A stretch of DNA of 57,493 nucleotides from Allosalinactinospora lopnorensis (GTDB lineage Bacteria > Actinomycetota > Actinomycetes > Streptosporangiales > Streptosporangiaceae), in NCBI RefSeq assembly GCF_000981225.1, contig NZ_LAJC01000033.1, positions 1 through 57,493 on the forward strand, given 5' to 3'. Shown piece after piece: positions 16,495 through 26,764 of the stretch; within the stretch, counting starts at the first letter, position 1; each line of letters starts with the position of its first letter. Both the position numbers and the translations under genes were made by a program. The notes below the pieces were generated by a model. That model saw only the letters and a list, made by a program, of their open reading frames with translations. It was not told where the DNA came from and ran no database searches.

Positions 16495-17655
16495 GTGTCG
16501 CTGCCGCCGCTGGTCGAACCGGCTGCCGAGCTGACCGTTGACGAGGTACGCCGCTACTCCCGTCACCTGATCATCCCCGATGTGGGCATGGACGGCCAGA
16601 AGCGCCTGAAGAACGCCAAGGTACTGGTCGTGGGTGCCGGCGGGCTCGGCTCGCCCGCCCTGCTGTACCTGGCCGCCGCCGGTGTGGGCACCCTGGGCAT
16701 TATCGACTTCGACGTCGTGGACGAGTCCAACCTGCAGCGGCAGGTGATCCACGGGCAGAGCGACGTCGGCAAGCCGAAGGCGGAGTCCGCGCGCGAGAGC
16801 ATCGAGGAGGTCAACCCCTACACCAAGGTCGTGCTGCACAAGGAGCGGCTCGACTCCTCCAACGCGCTGGAGGTCTTCGAGGGGTACGACCTCGTCCTCG
16901 ACGGCACGGACAACTTCGCCACCCGTTACCTGGTCAACGACGCCTGCGTGCTGTCGAACATCCCCTACGTCTGGGGCTCCATCTTCCGGTTCGACGGTCA
17001 GGTCAGCGTCTTCTGGAACGAGTACGGGCCGAACTACCGCGACCTCTACCCCGAGCCGCCGCCGCCCGGAATGGTCCCCTCCTGCGCCGAAGGCGGCGTC
17101 CTGGGCGTGCTCTGCGCCTCCATCGGGTCGGTGATGGTCAACGAGGCCATCAAGCTCATCACGGGCATCGGCGACCCCCTCGTCGGCCGGCTGATGATCT
17201 TCGACGCGCTGGAGATGACCTGGAAGACGGTCAAGGTCCGCAAGGACCCCGAGGGAGAGCCGATCACCGAGCTGATCGACTACGAGGAGTTCTGCGGCGC
17301 GGTCTCCGAGGACGCCCAGGAGGCCGCCGCCGACTCCACGATCACCGCGCGGGAGCTCAAGGAGAAGATGGACAGCGGCGAGGACTTCCACCTCGTCGAC
17401 GTGCGGGAGAAGAACGAGTACGAGATCGTCAGCATCCCGGGCGCCACTCTCATCCCCAAGGGGGAGTTCCTGACCGGTGAGGCGTTCAGCAAGCTGCCCC
17501 AGGACAAGCAGATCGTGCTGCACTGCAAGTCCGGGGGGCGCTCGGCCGAGGCGCTGTCCGCGCTCAAGGGAGCCGGGTTCAGCGACGCCGTGCACGTGGG
17601 CGGCGGCGTGCTGGCCTGGGTCAACCAGGTCGACCCCAGCCTGCCGACCTACTGA
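16495..17655 (+). CDS. moeZ: Adenylyltransferase/sulfurtransferase MoeZ
   Basis: Two-domain sulfur-carrier activator of 386 residues. The N-terminal MoeB/ThiF-like E1 domain adenylates the C-terminal Gly of small sulfur-carrier proteins (MoaD, ThiS, CysO and partners). The C-terminal rhodanese domain passes sulfur to form thiocarboxylates for molybdopterin, thiamine, cysteine and some antibiotics. Seen: GAGGLGSP nucleotide loop, DFDVVDESNLQRQV, catalytic Cys197 in SCAEGG, and rhodanese Cys344 in HCKSGGRS. GTG 16495 has GAGGAG 5-6 nt upstream. moaE at 40.5 kb, also in this window, is a downstream user of thiocarboxylated MoaD. Confidence 0.93.
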   Translation: MSLPPLVEPAAELTVDEVRRYSRHLIIPDVGMDGQKRLKNAKVLVVGAGGLGSPALLYLAAAGVGTLGIIDFDVVDESNLQRQVIHGQSDVGKPKAESARESIEEVNPYTKVVLHKERLDSSNALEVFEGYDLVLDGTDNFATRYLVNDACVLSNIPYVWGSIFRFDGQVSVFWNEYGPNYRDLYPEPPPPGMVPSCAEGGVLGVLCASIGSVMVNEAIKLITGIGDPLVGRLMIFDALEMTWKTVKVRKDPEGEPITELIDYEEFCGAVSEDAQEAAADSTITARELKEKMDSGEDFHLVDVREKNEYEIVSIPGATLIPKGEFLTGEAFSKLPQDKQIVLHCKSGGRSAEALSALKGAGFSDAVHVGGGVLAWVNQVDPSLPTY

Positions 17656-17686
17656 TCCCGGCCGCTCCACCCGGCGCGGGCCACGA

Positions 17687-17718
17687 GGGGGCCGCCGCGG
17701 TACGCCGCGACGGCCCCC
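17687..17718 (+). terminator. Hairpin terminator after moeZ
   Basis: GGGGGCCGCCGCGG pairs, with a small irregularity, to GCCGCGACGGCCCCC around a TAC loop, about 30 nt after the moeZ stop. There is no T run. Confidence 0.55.
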
Positions 17719-17825
17719 ATCGCCTGTCATCCGGGGTTTCCCACTCGTGGTTCCGGGTTCACCGGAACCGCATTATGGGTACAAATCCAGTAATTACCTG
17801 GGATTCCGGGCGGGGGAGGTGCGCT

Positions 17826-18179
17826 ATGAATATGAAGGGGCGTTGGGAGGACTGGGTGGCCATAGTCGCGGGTGTGGCTGCGGCCATCAGCTGGATCTGG
17901 ACCGGCATGCTCGGGATCGGGATGGCGACTCTGCTCATCCTCGGTGTGCTCACCGTGCTCGCGGCGGTCATCTCGATTACCAGGCCCGGGCTGATCGCCA
18001 CGGAGGCGGTCATCTTCGTGCTGGGTGTTCTGATGTTCATATCGCCCTGGGTGCTGGCGTTCACCGGCACCATGGCGGCGGCGTGGACGGCGTGGATCGC
18101 CGGTGCCGTGATCGCCGTGATGGGGCTCGTCGGGATGCCCCTCGCGAACACGGTGCACCGCCGTGCCGCTCCGCGCTGA
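17826..18179 (+). CDS. SPW repeat membrane protein
   Basis: A 117-residue integral membrane protein with four predicted helices. It carries the SPW-repeat signature twice: WEDWVAIVAGVAAAISW near the N-terminus and FISPWVLAF later. ATG 17826 is preferred over the upstream ATG at 17775 because GGGGGAGG lies 6 nt before it and the SPW fold begins immediately. Function of the family is unknown. Confidence 0.78.
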   Translation: MNMKGRWEDWVAIVAGVAAAISWIWTGMLGIGMATLLILGVLTVLAAVISITRPGLIATEAVIFVLGVLMFISPWVLAFTGTMAAAWTAWIAGAVIAVMGLVGMPLANTVHRRAAPR

Positions 18180-18251
18180 CCAACGGGCATAAGCGGTCAC
18201 CGGCCGGTTCCTTCCCCGGGACCGGCTTTTCGCTGCCGTTAGGCTCTGGCC

Positions 18252-18635
18252 GTGCTCTTCTTCGCGCTCCCGCTCCTTCTCTGCGCCACCGCCGGCGGCC
18301 CCGCCGGGTCGGGCGCCTCCCCGCCGGAGACCGAGCATCACCCCGGTGACTTCGTTGAGCGCGTGCTCGATGTGGTGGAGCGCATCCCGCCGGGCCGGGT
18401 GATGTCCTACGGCGACATCGCGGAGTACCTGGGCGAGGGCGGGCCGCGCCAGGTGGGGACGGTCATGTCCACGTGGGGCGGCGCGGTCCCGTGGTGGCGG
18501 GTGATCCGCGCCGACGGAAGCCCGCCCCCCGGCCTGGAGGTCGAGGCGATGGAGCGCTACGCGGCCGAGGCCACTCCACTGCGCCTTGGCGCCTCGCGCG
18601 TCGATATGCGTCGTGCCAGGTGGGACGGCACATAG
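18252..18635 (+). CDS. Alkyltransferase-like protein (ATL, MGMT family)
   Basis: DNA-binding protein related to O6-alkylguanine-DNA alkyltransferase, 127 residues. The helix-turn-helix core IPPGRVMSYGDIAEYLG is present. The active-site PCHRV is replaced by P80-W81-W82-R83-V84, so there is no acceptor Cys. ATL proteins flag O6-alkylguanine for nucleotide excision repair rather than repairing it directly. GTG 18252 is supported by TAGGCT at 18240-18245, ending 6 nt upstream (leaderless). The first ~20 residues are oddly hydrophobic. It corresponds to Rv3204, next to the helicase-nuclease genes as in mycobacteria. Confidence 0.85.
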   Translation: MLFFALPLLLCATAGGPAGSGASPPETEHHPGDFVERVLDVVERIPPGRVMSYGDIAEYLGEGGPRQVGTVMSTWGGAVPWWRVIRADGSPPPGLEVEAMERYAAEATPLRLGASRVDMRRARWDGT

Positions 18636-18732
18636 GGGAGCGTCCCGCTACGAGGGCCCATCCCCGCCCCGGCTCGTTCCGCGAGGTGGGGCGGGGGTTG
18701 TTCTGTCGCAGGGATCTGGTGGACTATGGCGG

Positions 18733-21700
18733 GTGAGCTCACCCCCCTATCGCCTTGTGCGGCGTTCACGTCCGGACACGCCGCCCCCGGTACTGGACGA
18801 GAACCAGCGCCGTGTGGTTGAGCACAAGGGCGGCCCGCTGCTGGTGCTGGCCGGACCGGGGACGGGCAAGACCACGACGATCGTCGAAGCCGTCGTCGAC
18901 CGGATCGAGAACCGGGGGATCGACCCCTCGCGGGTGCTGGTCCTCACGTTCAGCCGCAAGGCCGCCCAGGAACTGCGCGAGCGCATCACGGCGCGGCTGC
19001 GGCGCACCACGCGCGAACCCCTGGCGCTCACCTTCCACAGCTACGCCTACGCGCTGATCCGCCGGGAGTTCCGGCGCGCCAACGACCTGCCGCCCCGCCT
19101 GCTCTCGGGCCCGGAGCAGCTCATGGAGGTGCGCGAACTGCTCTCCGGCGAGATCGCCGACGGCGCGGAGATGTGGCCGGAGCGGTTGCGGCCCGCCCTG
19201 TACACCCGGGGCTTCGCCGAGGAGGTGCGGGATTTCCTGATGCGGGCCCAGGAGCGGGGGCTCGCCGCGCCCGACCTGGACCGCCTCGGCCGGGAGCACG
19301 GCCGGGACGACTGGGTGGCAGCCGGGGACTTCCTCGACCGGTACACGGGCCGGTTCGACATCGCCCCGGTGCCCACCCTCAACTACGCCGAGCTGGTGCG
19401 GGTGGCGGCGAACCTGGTCTCCGGACCCGATGTCCAGGCTCGCGAGCGAGCCGCCCGCGAGGTCGTGTTCGTCGACGAGTACCAGGACACCGACCCCGCT
19501 CAGGAGGAGCTGCTGCGCGCGCTGGCGGGCGACGGGCGCGACCTGGTCGCCGTGGGCGATCCCGACCAGTCGATCTACGGCTTCCGCGGTGCCGACGTCC
19601 GGGGCATCCTCGAGTTCCCGCGGCGCTTCCGCACAGTGGAGCACCGGGAAGCGCCCGTCGTGGCGCTGCGGACCTGCCGCCGCAGCGGGCGGGCGCTGCT
19701 CGGCGCTTCCCGCGGTGTCGCCCAGCGGCTGCCCGCCGCCCCCGCCGCGGGCAGCGGTCCGGTGAACGCGCATCGCGTGCTGGAACCGCTTGCCGGGACG
19801 CCCGAGGGAGAGGTCCGGGCGCTGCTGGCCGAGAGCTCCACACAGGAGGCCGCGGTCATCGCTGACGCACTGCGCCGGGCCCACCTCGTCGACGGCGCCG
19901 AGTGGTCGCGCATGGCGGTGCTGGTCCGCTCGGCCACCCGGCAGATCCCGGTGCTGCGCCGGGCCCTTTCGGCGGCGGGCGTCCCGGTCATCGTCGGCGG
20001 GGACGAGCTCCCGCTGGCCGCGGAGCCGCTGGTTCGTCCGATGCTGCTGCTGCTCCGCTGCGCCCTCCGCCCGGAGACCCTGAACGAGGACGCCGCGCAC
20101 GAACTGCTGAACAGCCCCTTCGGCGGCGGCGACACGATCGGCCTGCGCCGCCTGGGACGTGCACTGCGCAGCCTGGAGCTGGAGACCGGCGGCCGCCGGA
20201 CGGCCGCGCGGCTGCTCACCGACGCGCTTCGCGACCCGCGCGAGCTGACCATGGTGGATCCGGGAGTGGCCGCGCCCGCCCAGCGCGTGGCGGAGTACCT
20301 GCGCCTGGTCGAAGAGCGCGCCGCGGCGGGCGGGTCGGCCGAGGACGTGCTCTGGGAGGTGTGGCGGGCGAGCGGCCTCGCGGAGAAGCTCCTCAGCGCG
20401 GGCCAGGCGGGAGGGCGCCGCGGCGCTGCCGCGGACCGCGATCTGGACGCCGTCGTCGCGCTCTTCGAGAGCGCCGCGCGGTACTGCGACCGGCTGCCGC
20501 CCGGGCTCCCCGAAGGGTTCCTGGACGACCTGGAGGCCCAGGAGATCCCGGGCGACACGCTCGCCGAGCGGGCCCCGGACGGCGACGCCGTGCGGATCCT
20601 CACCGCGCATAGGGCCAAGGGCCTGGAGTGGGACCTGACCGTGGTCGCCGGGGTCCAGGAGGGCGACTGGCCCGACCTGCGGCTGCGCGGATCGCTGCTG
20701 GGGGTGGAGCAGCTGGTCGACACCGTGGCGGGCATCGCCGACAGTTCGGGGGCCGCTGTGGCGTCCAAACTGCTGGACGAGGAGCGGCGGCTGTTCTACG
20801 TGGCCGTGACACGGGCGCGGCACACCCTCATCGTCACGGCGGTCGGCGGGGAGGACACCGAGGAGCGGCCCTCGCGGTTCCTCGCCGAGCTCGGAGTGGG
20901 TGAACCTGAGCGGGTCAGTACCGGCCTCCGCTGGCTCTCGCTGCCCGCTCTGGTGGCCGACCTGCGCTCCGTGGTCACCGATCCGGGCCGCCCCGACCCG
21001 CTGCGCCGCGCGGCGGCCGCGCACCTTGCCCGCTCGCGGACGAAGGGGTGCGCGGAGCGGACCCGGCGGAGTGGTACGCGCTCACGCCGCTCTCCGACGA
21101 CCGGCCGCTCGCCGGGCAGGACGACACCATACGCGTCTCGCCGTCGCAGGTGGAGAGCTTCACCACCTGCCGGCTCCGGTGGCTGCTGGAGAGCGCCGCC
21201 GGTGCGTCGGGCACGGAGATGTCATCGGCGCTCGGCAGTATCGTGCACGCGATCGCGGTCCTCGTCGCCGAGGGCGAGGAGACGGCGGAGATCCGGCGGC
21301 GGATGGACGAGATCTGGTCCGAGCTGGACTTCGGCGGACCCTGGTTCGCCGCCAAGGAACGGGAGCGCGCCGATCAGATGGTGCGTAAGCTGATCGACTG
21401 GCACGAGGGCAACGACCGGGAACTCGTCGTCACCGAGGAGGGGTTCCAGGTCGACATCGGAGGCATTGAGATCATCGGGCGGGTGGACCGGTTGGAGAAG
21501 GACGCCGCGGGGCGTGCTTTCGTCGTGGACATCAAGACCGGCGGCTCGGTCCCCAAGGACGGTGAGATCGGCCGCCACCCCCAGCTCGGGGTGTACCAGC
21601 TCGCGGTGCTCAAGGACGCCTTCGCGAGGTTCGGGCTGACCGAGCCGGGAGGGGCGTCGCTGGTGCAGGTCGGCGGGGACCGGGTCAACCCCAAGGAGCA

Positions 21701-21872
21701 GGGTCAGAAGGCGCTCGGGGACGACGCCGCACCGGAGTGGTCGGAGCGGCTGGTCCGGGGGGTCGCCGGCGGCATGGCCGGGTCCAGCTTCCCGGCGACC
21801 CGGAACACGTTCTGCGACTCCTGCGCCGTCCGCTCCAGCTGTCCCGCGCACGACGAAGGGAAGCGGGTTTGA
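18733..21872 (+). CDS. adnA: AdnA subunit of the AdnAB-type helicase-nuclease (frame broken near 21035)
   Basis: Motor-nuclease subunit of the actinobacterial double-strand-break resection machine, homologous to Rv3202c. UvrD-type motifs: LDENQRRVVEH (Q), Walker A AGPGTGKTTT, LTFSRKAAQE, VFVDEYQDTDPAQ, GDPDQSIYGFRGA, ILTAHRAKGLEWD and FYVAVTRARH. The RecB-type nuclease domain has IIGRVDRLEKD and VVDIKTGG. An Fe-S cluster is suggested by Cys in FTTCRLRW plus FCDSCAVRSSC. The helicase frame runs from GTG 18733 to about 21035, then garbles; the nuclease part continues one frame over (ADEGVRGADPAEWYAL). One missing base near GCCCGCTCGCGG would restore 1046 residues, the length expected for AdnA. 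The stop overlaps the adnB start as TTGA. Confidence 0.88.
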
Positions 21873-24800
21873 CTACGGGATGGGAGACGGCGCGCGAGCG
21901 CACGACCCGCGTCCTCACCCCCACCGAGCTCGCCCGGCTGCTGGGGCAGCCGGAACCCACAGTGGAGCAGGCCGACGTCATCGCGGCACCGCTCGGTCCC
22001 GGGGTGGTGATCGCGGGTGCGGGCTCGGGCAAGAGCGAGACCATGGCCGGGCGCGTCGTGTGGCTGGTGGCCAACGGCTACGTACGCCCGGAACACGTCC
22101 TCGGCCTCACGTTCACCCGCAAGGCAGCCGCGGAACTGGCCGAACGTGTGCGCAAGCGGCTCGAACAGCTGCGCGCCACAGAACAGGTGCCCGCGGGGCT
22201 CGTGGAGGGCGACCCCGCCGTGTCGACCTACAACTCCTACGCCGCCCGGCTGGTGGCGGACCACGCCCTGCGGGAGGCCGTCGAACCCTCCACCCGGCTC
22301 CTCAGCCAGGGGCAGGCATGGCAGCTCGTGGCGCGCATCGTCGGCAGCTACGACGGACCGATGGACGCCATAACGGTCAAGCCCGCCACCGTGGTCCGGC
22401 GGGTGCTGGACCTGGCCGGGGAGCTCGCCGACCATCTGCGCACCCCTGATGACGTGCGCGGTGTCGGGCGCTGGATCGACGAGCGCGTCGCCGCGCTGCC
22501 CAAAAGACCGGGCAAGGACACCGCGGAGCTGGTGACCACCCAGCGCAAACGGGAGCAGCTGCTGCCGCTGGTCGAGCGCTACGCGCGCGCCAAGGCGGCG
22601 CGCGAGGTAATGGACTACGGCGACCAGGTGGCGCTGGCCGCGCGGATCGCGACGCGCCATCCCGAGGTGGGGATGATCGAGCGCAGCCGGTACAAGGTGG
22701 TGCTCCTCGACGAGTACCAGGACACCAGCCACGCTCAACTGCTGCTGCTGCGGGCGCTCTTCGGCGACGGCCACCCCGTGACCGCCGTCGGCGACCCCTG
22801 CCAGTCCATCTACGGCTGGCGCGGCGCGAGCGCCGGCAACCTCACCGGGTTCCCCACGGATTTCCCCGAAGCCCGGACACCCCGCCCCGGTTCGGCGGCT
22901 CGCCACGAGCTTCCGCAACGGTGAGCGCGTGCTGCGCGTCGCGCGGCACCTGTCGGGGCCGCTGCGTGCGGAGGCCGAGCACGTCCCCGTGCTCTACCCG
23001 GGGCCGGCCCGGCGCGGGCGCGGGACGGTGGCGTGCGGCCTGTTCCGAACCGAGACCGAGGAGGCGGCCTGGATCGCCGAGACGGTCCGGGCGGCCATGG
23101 ACCAGCCCGGTCACCTCGCTCCCGACGGACTCGAATGGCCCGCCGGCGAGGGGAGCGCCGCCATCACCCCCGGCGACGTCGCGGTCCTGTGCCGCAAGCG
23201 GTCCCAGTTCCCGATCCTCCGCCAGGCCTTCGAGGACCAGGGGGTACCCGTGGAGGTCGTGGGACTCGGCGGCCTGATGACCGTGCCCGAGGTGCGCGAC
23301 ATCGTGGCCACGCTGCGCGTCGTCCACGACGCCTCGGCCGGAAACGAGCTCGCCCGGCTGCTCACCGGGCCTCGATGGCGGATGGGGCCGGCGGACCTGG
23401 TGGCTCTCGGCTCGCGCGCCGTGGAGCTGGCAAAGGACGCGCGGCGCGACCTGCGCGCACCGGAGCCCGAGGACAGCGAGGACCAGGACCGGGAGAACCT
23501 GCTGCGCCGGACCGTTCTGGACCTGACCGCCGAATCCGGCAGCCTCGCCGACGCGCTCGACGACCTCGGCCCGGCCGACCGCTACTCCGAGACCGGGTAC
23601 GAGCGGCTGAACGCGCTCGCCGATGAGCTGCGCGCGCTGCGCAAGCTCGCCGGCCAGCCGCTGCCCGAGCTCGTCACCGAGATCGAACGCGTCCTCGGGT
23701 TGGACATCGAGGTCGGGGCGCGTCCCGGTCGCGACCCGGCGGCCGCGCGGGCCGACCTCGACGCCTTCGTCGACACCGCGGTGCGCTTCGTGGGAAACAG
23801 CGATGACCCGACGCTGGGTACGTTCCTCACCTACCTGCGCTCGGCCGAGGACGCCGAGAAAGGGCTGGAGCCCGGCGAGCGCATCGGCGGCAGCGACACC
23901 GTGAAGCTGATGACCGTGCACGCCGCCAAAGGCCTGCAGTGGCCGCTGGTTGCGGTGCCGGGGCTGGCCGGCGGTCGCTACCCGGTCTTTCCCACCAACC
24001 CGCGCGACAGCGGAGGCTGGGCCCGCCAGGAGCAGCAGCTCCCCTTCCCGCTGCGCGGTGACGCCGCGGGCCTGCCCAAGCTCGACGATGTCGACAAAGA
24101 GAGCATCGCGCGGTTCAAGGAGGCAGACAAGGCGCGGCACCGTATGGAGGAGCGACGGCTCGCCTACGTCGCCGTGACCCGCGCCTCGTTCGCCCTGCTG
24201 TGCACCGGTCACTGGTGGGGGCACGCCAACGCCAGCAGGCGCGGCCCGTCGCCCTTCCTGGAGGAGATCAAGGAGGCGTGTGAGAACGGGGCCGGCCGTG
24301 TCGCCCGCTGGGCGCCGCCGCCGGAGGAGGACGAACGCAACCCGCAGACCACCGAAACCGGCCCCGTCGAATGGCCGCGGCCGCCCGAGGCGGATGACGG
24401 AGCCGCCGGCCGGCGCTACCGCGACATCGCCGAGGGCGCCGAACTCGTGGCACGGTACCGCGACGGCTCGGGGCGATCGTGGCTGAACCTGCTGGAGCGC
24501 GCCGAGATGCCCGTGCACATGCGCCGCCGCATCGACGGCTGGAACCGCGACACCGGGCTGCTGCTCGCCCATCGGGACACGCAGGCCGCCGCGGACGGGC
24601 CGACCCCGGTCGACCTGCCGGCACACCTCTCGGTGTCGTCCCTGGTGACCCTGGCCCGGAACCCCGAGGCGCTGGCCCGGCAGATCCGCAGGCCGCTGCC
24701 GCGCCCGCCGGCGCCGCACACCCGGCGCGGCACCGCCTTCCACGCGTGGCTGGAGCAGCGCTACGGGCAGCAGAGCCTGCTGGTGCCCGACGAGCTCCCC

Positions 24801-25217
24801 GGGGCCGCGGACGAGACCGCGGGCGGCGACGAGGATTTCGCGGAACTGCAGCGCCGCTTCGAGGCCTCGGAATGGGGCGACCGCATCCCGGTGGACGTGG
24901 AGGTTCCGTTCGAGACCATCATCGGCGACCGCTTGGTCCGCGGGCGGATGGACGCCGTCTTCCAGGACGGCGTCGGGCGGTACGACGTCGTCGACTGGAA
25001 GACCGGCCGCCCTCCGGGCAACGAACGTGAACGCAAGGCCGTGGCCGTCCAGCTCGCCGCGTACCGCCTCGCATGGTCGGAGCTTGCCGGCGTCCCGCTG
25101 GAGGAGGTCCGGGCCGCGTTCCACTACGTCCGTGCGGACAGGACGGTCCGCCCCGCTGACCTTCTCGACGCCGAAGGCCTGGCGGCCCTGATCCAGAGCC
25201 TGCCCGAGGCCGACTGA
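21869..25217 (+). CDS. adnB: AdnB subunit of the AdnAB-type helicase-nuclease (frame broken near 22870)
   Basis: Partner motor-nuclease, homologous to Rv3201c. TTG 21869 overlaps the adnA TGA (TTGA), with GAAGGGAAGCGGG upstream, implying translational coupling. Seen: Walker A AGAGSGKSETM, LTFTRKAAAEL, VVLLDEYQDTSHAQ, GDPCQSIYGWRGA, then LATSFRNGERVLRVARHL, LMTVHAAKGLQWP, AYVAVTRASFALL, and nuclease motifs GRMDAVFQDG and DVVDWKTGRPP. The frame changes between FPTDFPEA and VRRLATSFRN; removing one base near 22870 joins the two parts into about 1115 residues. In mycobacteria this subunit drives 3'-5' translocation. Both subunits being broken by one base each suggests sequence error rather than loss. 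Confidence 0.88.
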
Positions 25218-25244
25218 CCCGCCGAAACCGCGGGCGGCGGTCGC

Positions 25245-26651
25245 TCAGAGCTCGGCCAGCATGACTCCGGCGTAGGCGGCGGCGAAGGCGCCCACACCGG
25301 TGCGGGCGGGCCAGGAAGCCAGCACGGTTGTGCGCCACTGGCCCTCGAACCGGCGGAACAGCAGCACCAGAGGCACGAGCACCGCGGCGAACACCGCCAG
25401 CCACGCCACCCGGGCGAGGATCCACCACGGATCCGCGGGAACCGCGGTCAGGCCGGGCAGCACACCCCATACCGCTCCGACAGCGCTTACCAGGGTGAGA
25501 GCGCTCTGGTGCCAGCAGAACACCGTGAGCGCGACGGCGTTCAGTGAGGCCACCCCCGCCCACAGGAGGGGCCGGCGCAGCAGCCGCTCCACACGGTCGC
25601 GCAGCAGCACCGCGATCCCGATCTGGACCATCGCCAGGACGGGGACGAACAGCGAGGGCGGGTGCGAGTTGGTGCGCTCCGTCCCCGGTATCCCGACCGT
25701 GCTCGCCGGGTAGCCCAGGCTTGTCACGAGCAGCGCCAGCCCGGCGGCGCCCCCGATGACCAGGACCGCGACGGCCGCACGCCCCAGCCGGCCGCGTTCC
25801 CAGGCGATCCCCAGCTGGTAGCAGAACATCCAGGCCGGAATGACGTTGAGGAGCCCGATCCAGCTCGGTACGGACTGCTCCCAGGGCCCGTAGCGCAGCA
25901 GGTCGACCACGGCAACGAGCAGCGGCGCCGGGAGGGCGGCCCGCAGCCCCCACCGCCGGTCGGCCGCCACCAGGCAGGGGGTGAGCAGGGTAACGGCGAG
26001 GAAGACCAGGACGAACCACATCGGCTGCACCGTCAGCATCGCCCCGGAGCGGACGGTCTGCCACGGGACGCCGAGCGGGACCAGCGTCACCATGACCAGG
26101 CCCCAGACCGCTGAGACCAGCAGCACCGGCCGGGCCAGCCGGTGCACGCGTCCGCGCAGCCAGCTTCGATCACCGTGGCCGCGCCGCCGGGAGCGGTCCA
26201 GCCCGCGCGCCCCTACGTACCCGCCGACCAGGAAGAAGAGCGCGAGGAGAGAGAACAGCCAGCTGATCGGCGACAACTCCGGCATGTAACGCAACGGGCT
26301 GTTGATGCCCAGCTCGCCGCCCTCCCACACCACAAGCGCGCTGACCAGCCAATGACCGGTGAACACCGCGCAGATGGCCAGTGCCCGCAGTCCGTCGATC
26401 GCGCGTTCCCGGGAGTCCGGTGTCGCACGGTCGACCCGCCGGGCGGCCGCGCGCAGGCGCCGCAGCATCCCGCCCCCGGACAGGGGACGGGACCAGCGGG
26501 CGCCTCCGGTGCCGTTGTCCGGGACGCCGGTGGGAGAGCTCTCTCCGGGGGCGGGCATCACTGGGACCTCGTGCCTGGGAAACCGCCGCGTCGTCGCCGA
26601 GGGCGGTCGGCGCCGCGCGCGGGCGATGTGCCGTGCCGCTCGGCCGGTCAT
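25245..26651 (-). CDS. Acyltransferase 3 family membrane protein
   Basis: Polytopic acyltransferase of the OafA/AT-3 family, about 468 residues with roughly ten membrane helices. The family motif at the first helix is RERAIDGLRALAICAVFTGHW, with the catalytic-type His in TGHW. FLVGGYVGARGL and later CWHQSALTL are consistent with the fold. Such enzymes acylate sugars, lipids or secondary metabolites; the acceptor here is unknown. Start is uncertain: ATG 26649-26651 has AGGA 5 nt upstream and gives an Arg-rich N-terminal extension, while ATG 26556-26558 with GAGG is an alternative. It is divergent from the M20 peptidase and converges with adnB, only 27 nt apart. Confidence 0.82.
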   Translation of the reverse strand: MTGRAARHIARARRRPPSATTRRFPRHEVPVMPAPGESSPTGVPDNGTGGARWSRPLSGGGMLRRLRAAARRVDRATPDSRERAIDGLRALAICAVFTGHWLVSALVVWEGGELGINSPLRYMPELSPISWLFSLLALFFLVGGYVGARGLDRSRRRGHGDRSWLRGRVHRLARPVLLVSAVWGLVMVTLVPLGVPWQTVRSGAMLTVQPMWFVLVFLAVTLLTPCLVAADRRWGLRAALPAPLLVAVVDLLRYGPWEQSVPSWIGLLNVIPAWMFCYQLGIAWERGRLGRAAVAVLVIGGAAGLALLVTSLGYPASTVGIPGTERTNSHPPSLFVPVLAMVQIGIAVLLRDRVERLLRRPLLWAGVASLNAVALTVFCWHQSALTLVSAVGAVWGVLPGLTAVPADPWWILARVAWLAVFAAVLVPLVLLFRRFEGQWRTTVLASWPARTGVGAFAAAYAGVMLAEL

Positions 26652-26764
26652 GCTGTTCCTACCCGTTGACGGCGCGCCGAATGACGGCCCGTGTCCGGCG
26701 AGGACCTCCCCGGCCTGGGGCGACGGGGCGCAAGGGCCTCTCGCGGTGGCTAGTCTCGGTGTCG

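Noticed and set aside
18766-21024. 752-residue ORF antisense to adnA
   Set aside because: Same mirror-frame effect; the + strand frame has all UvrD motifs.
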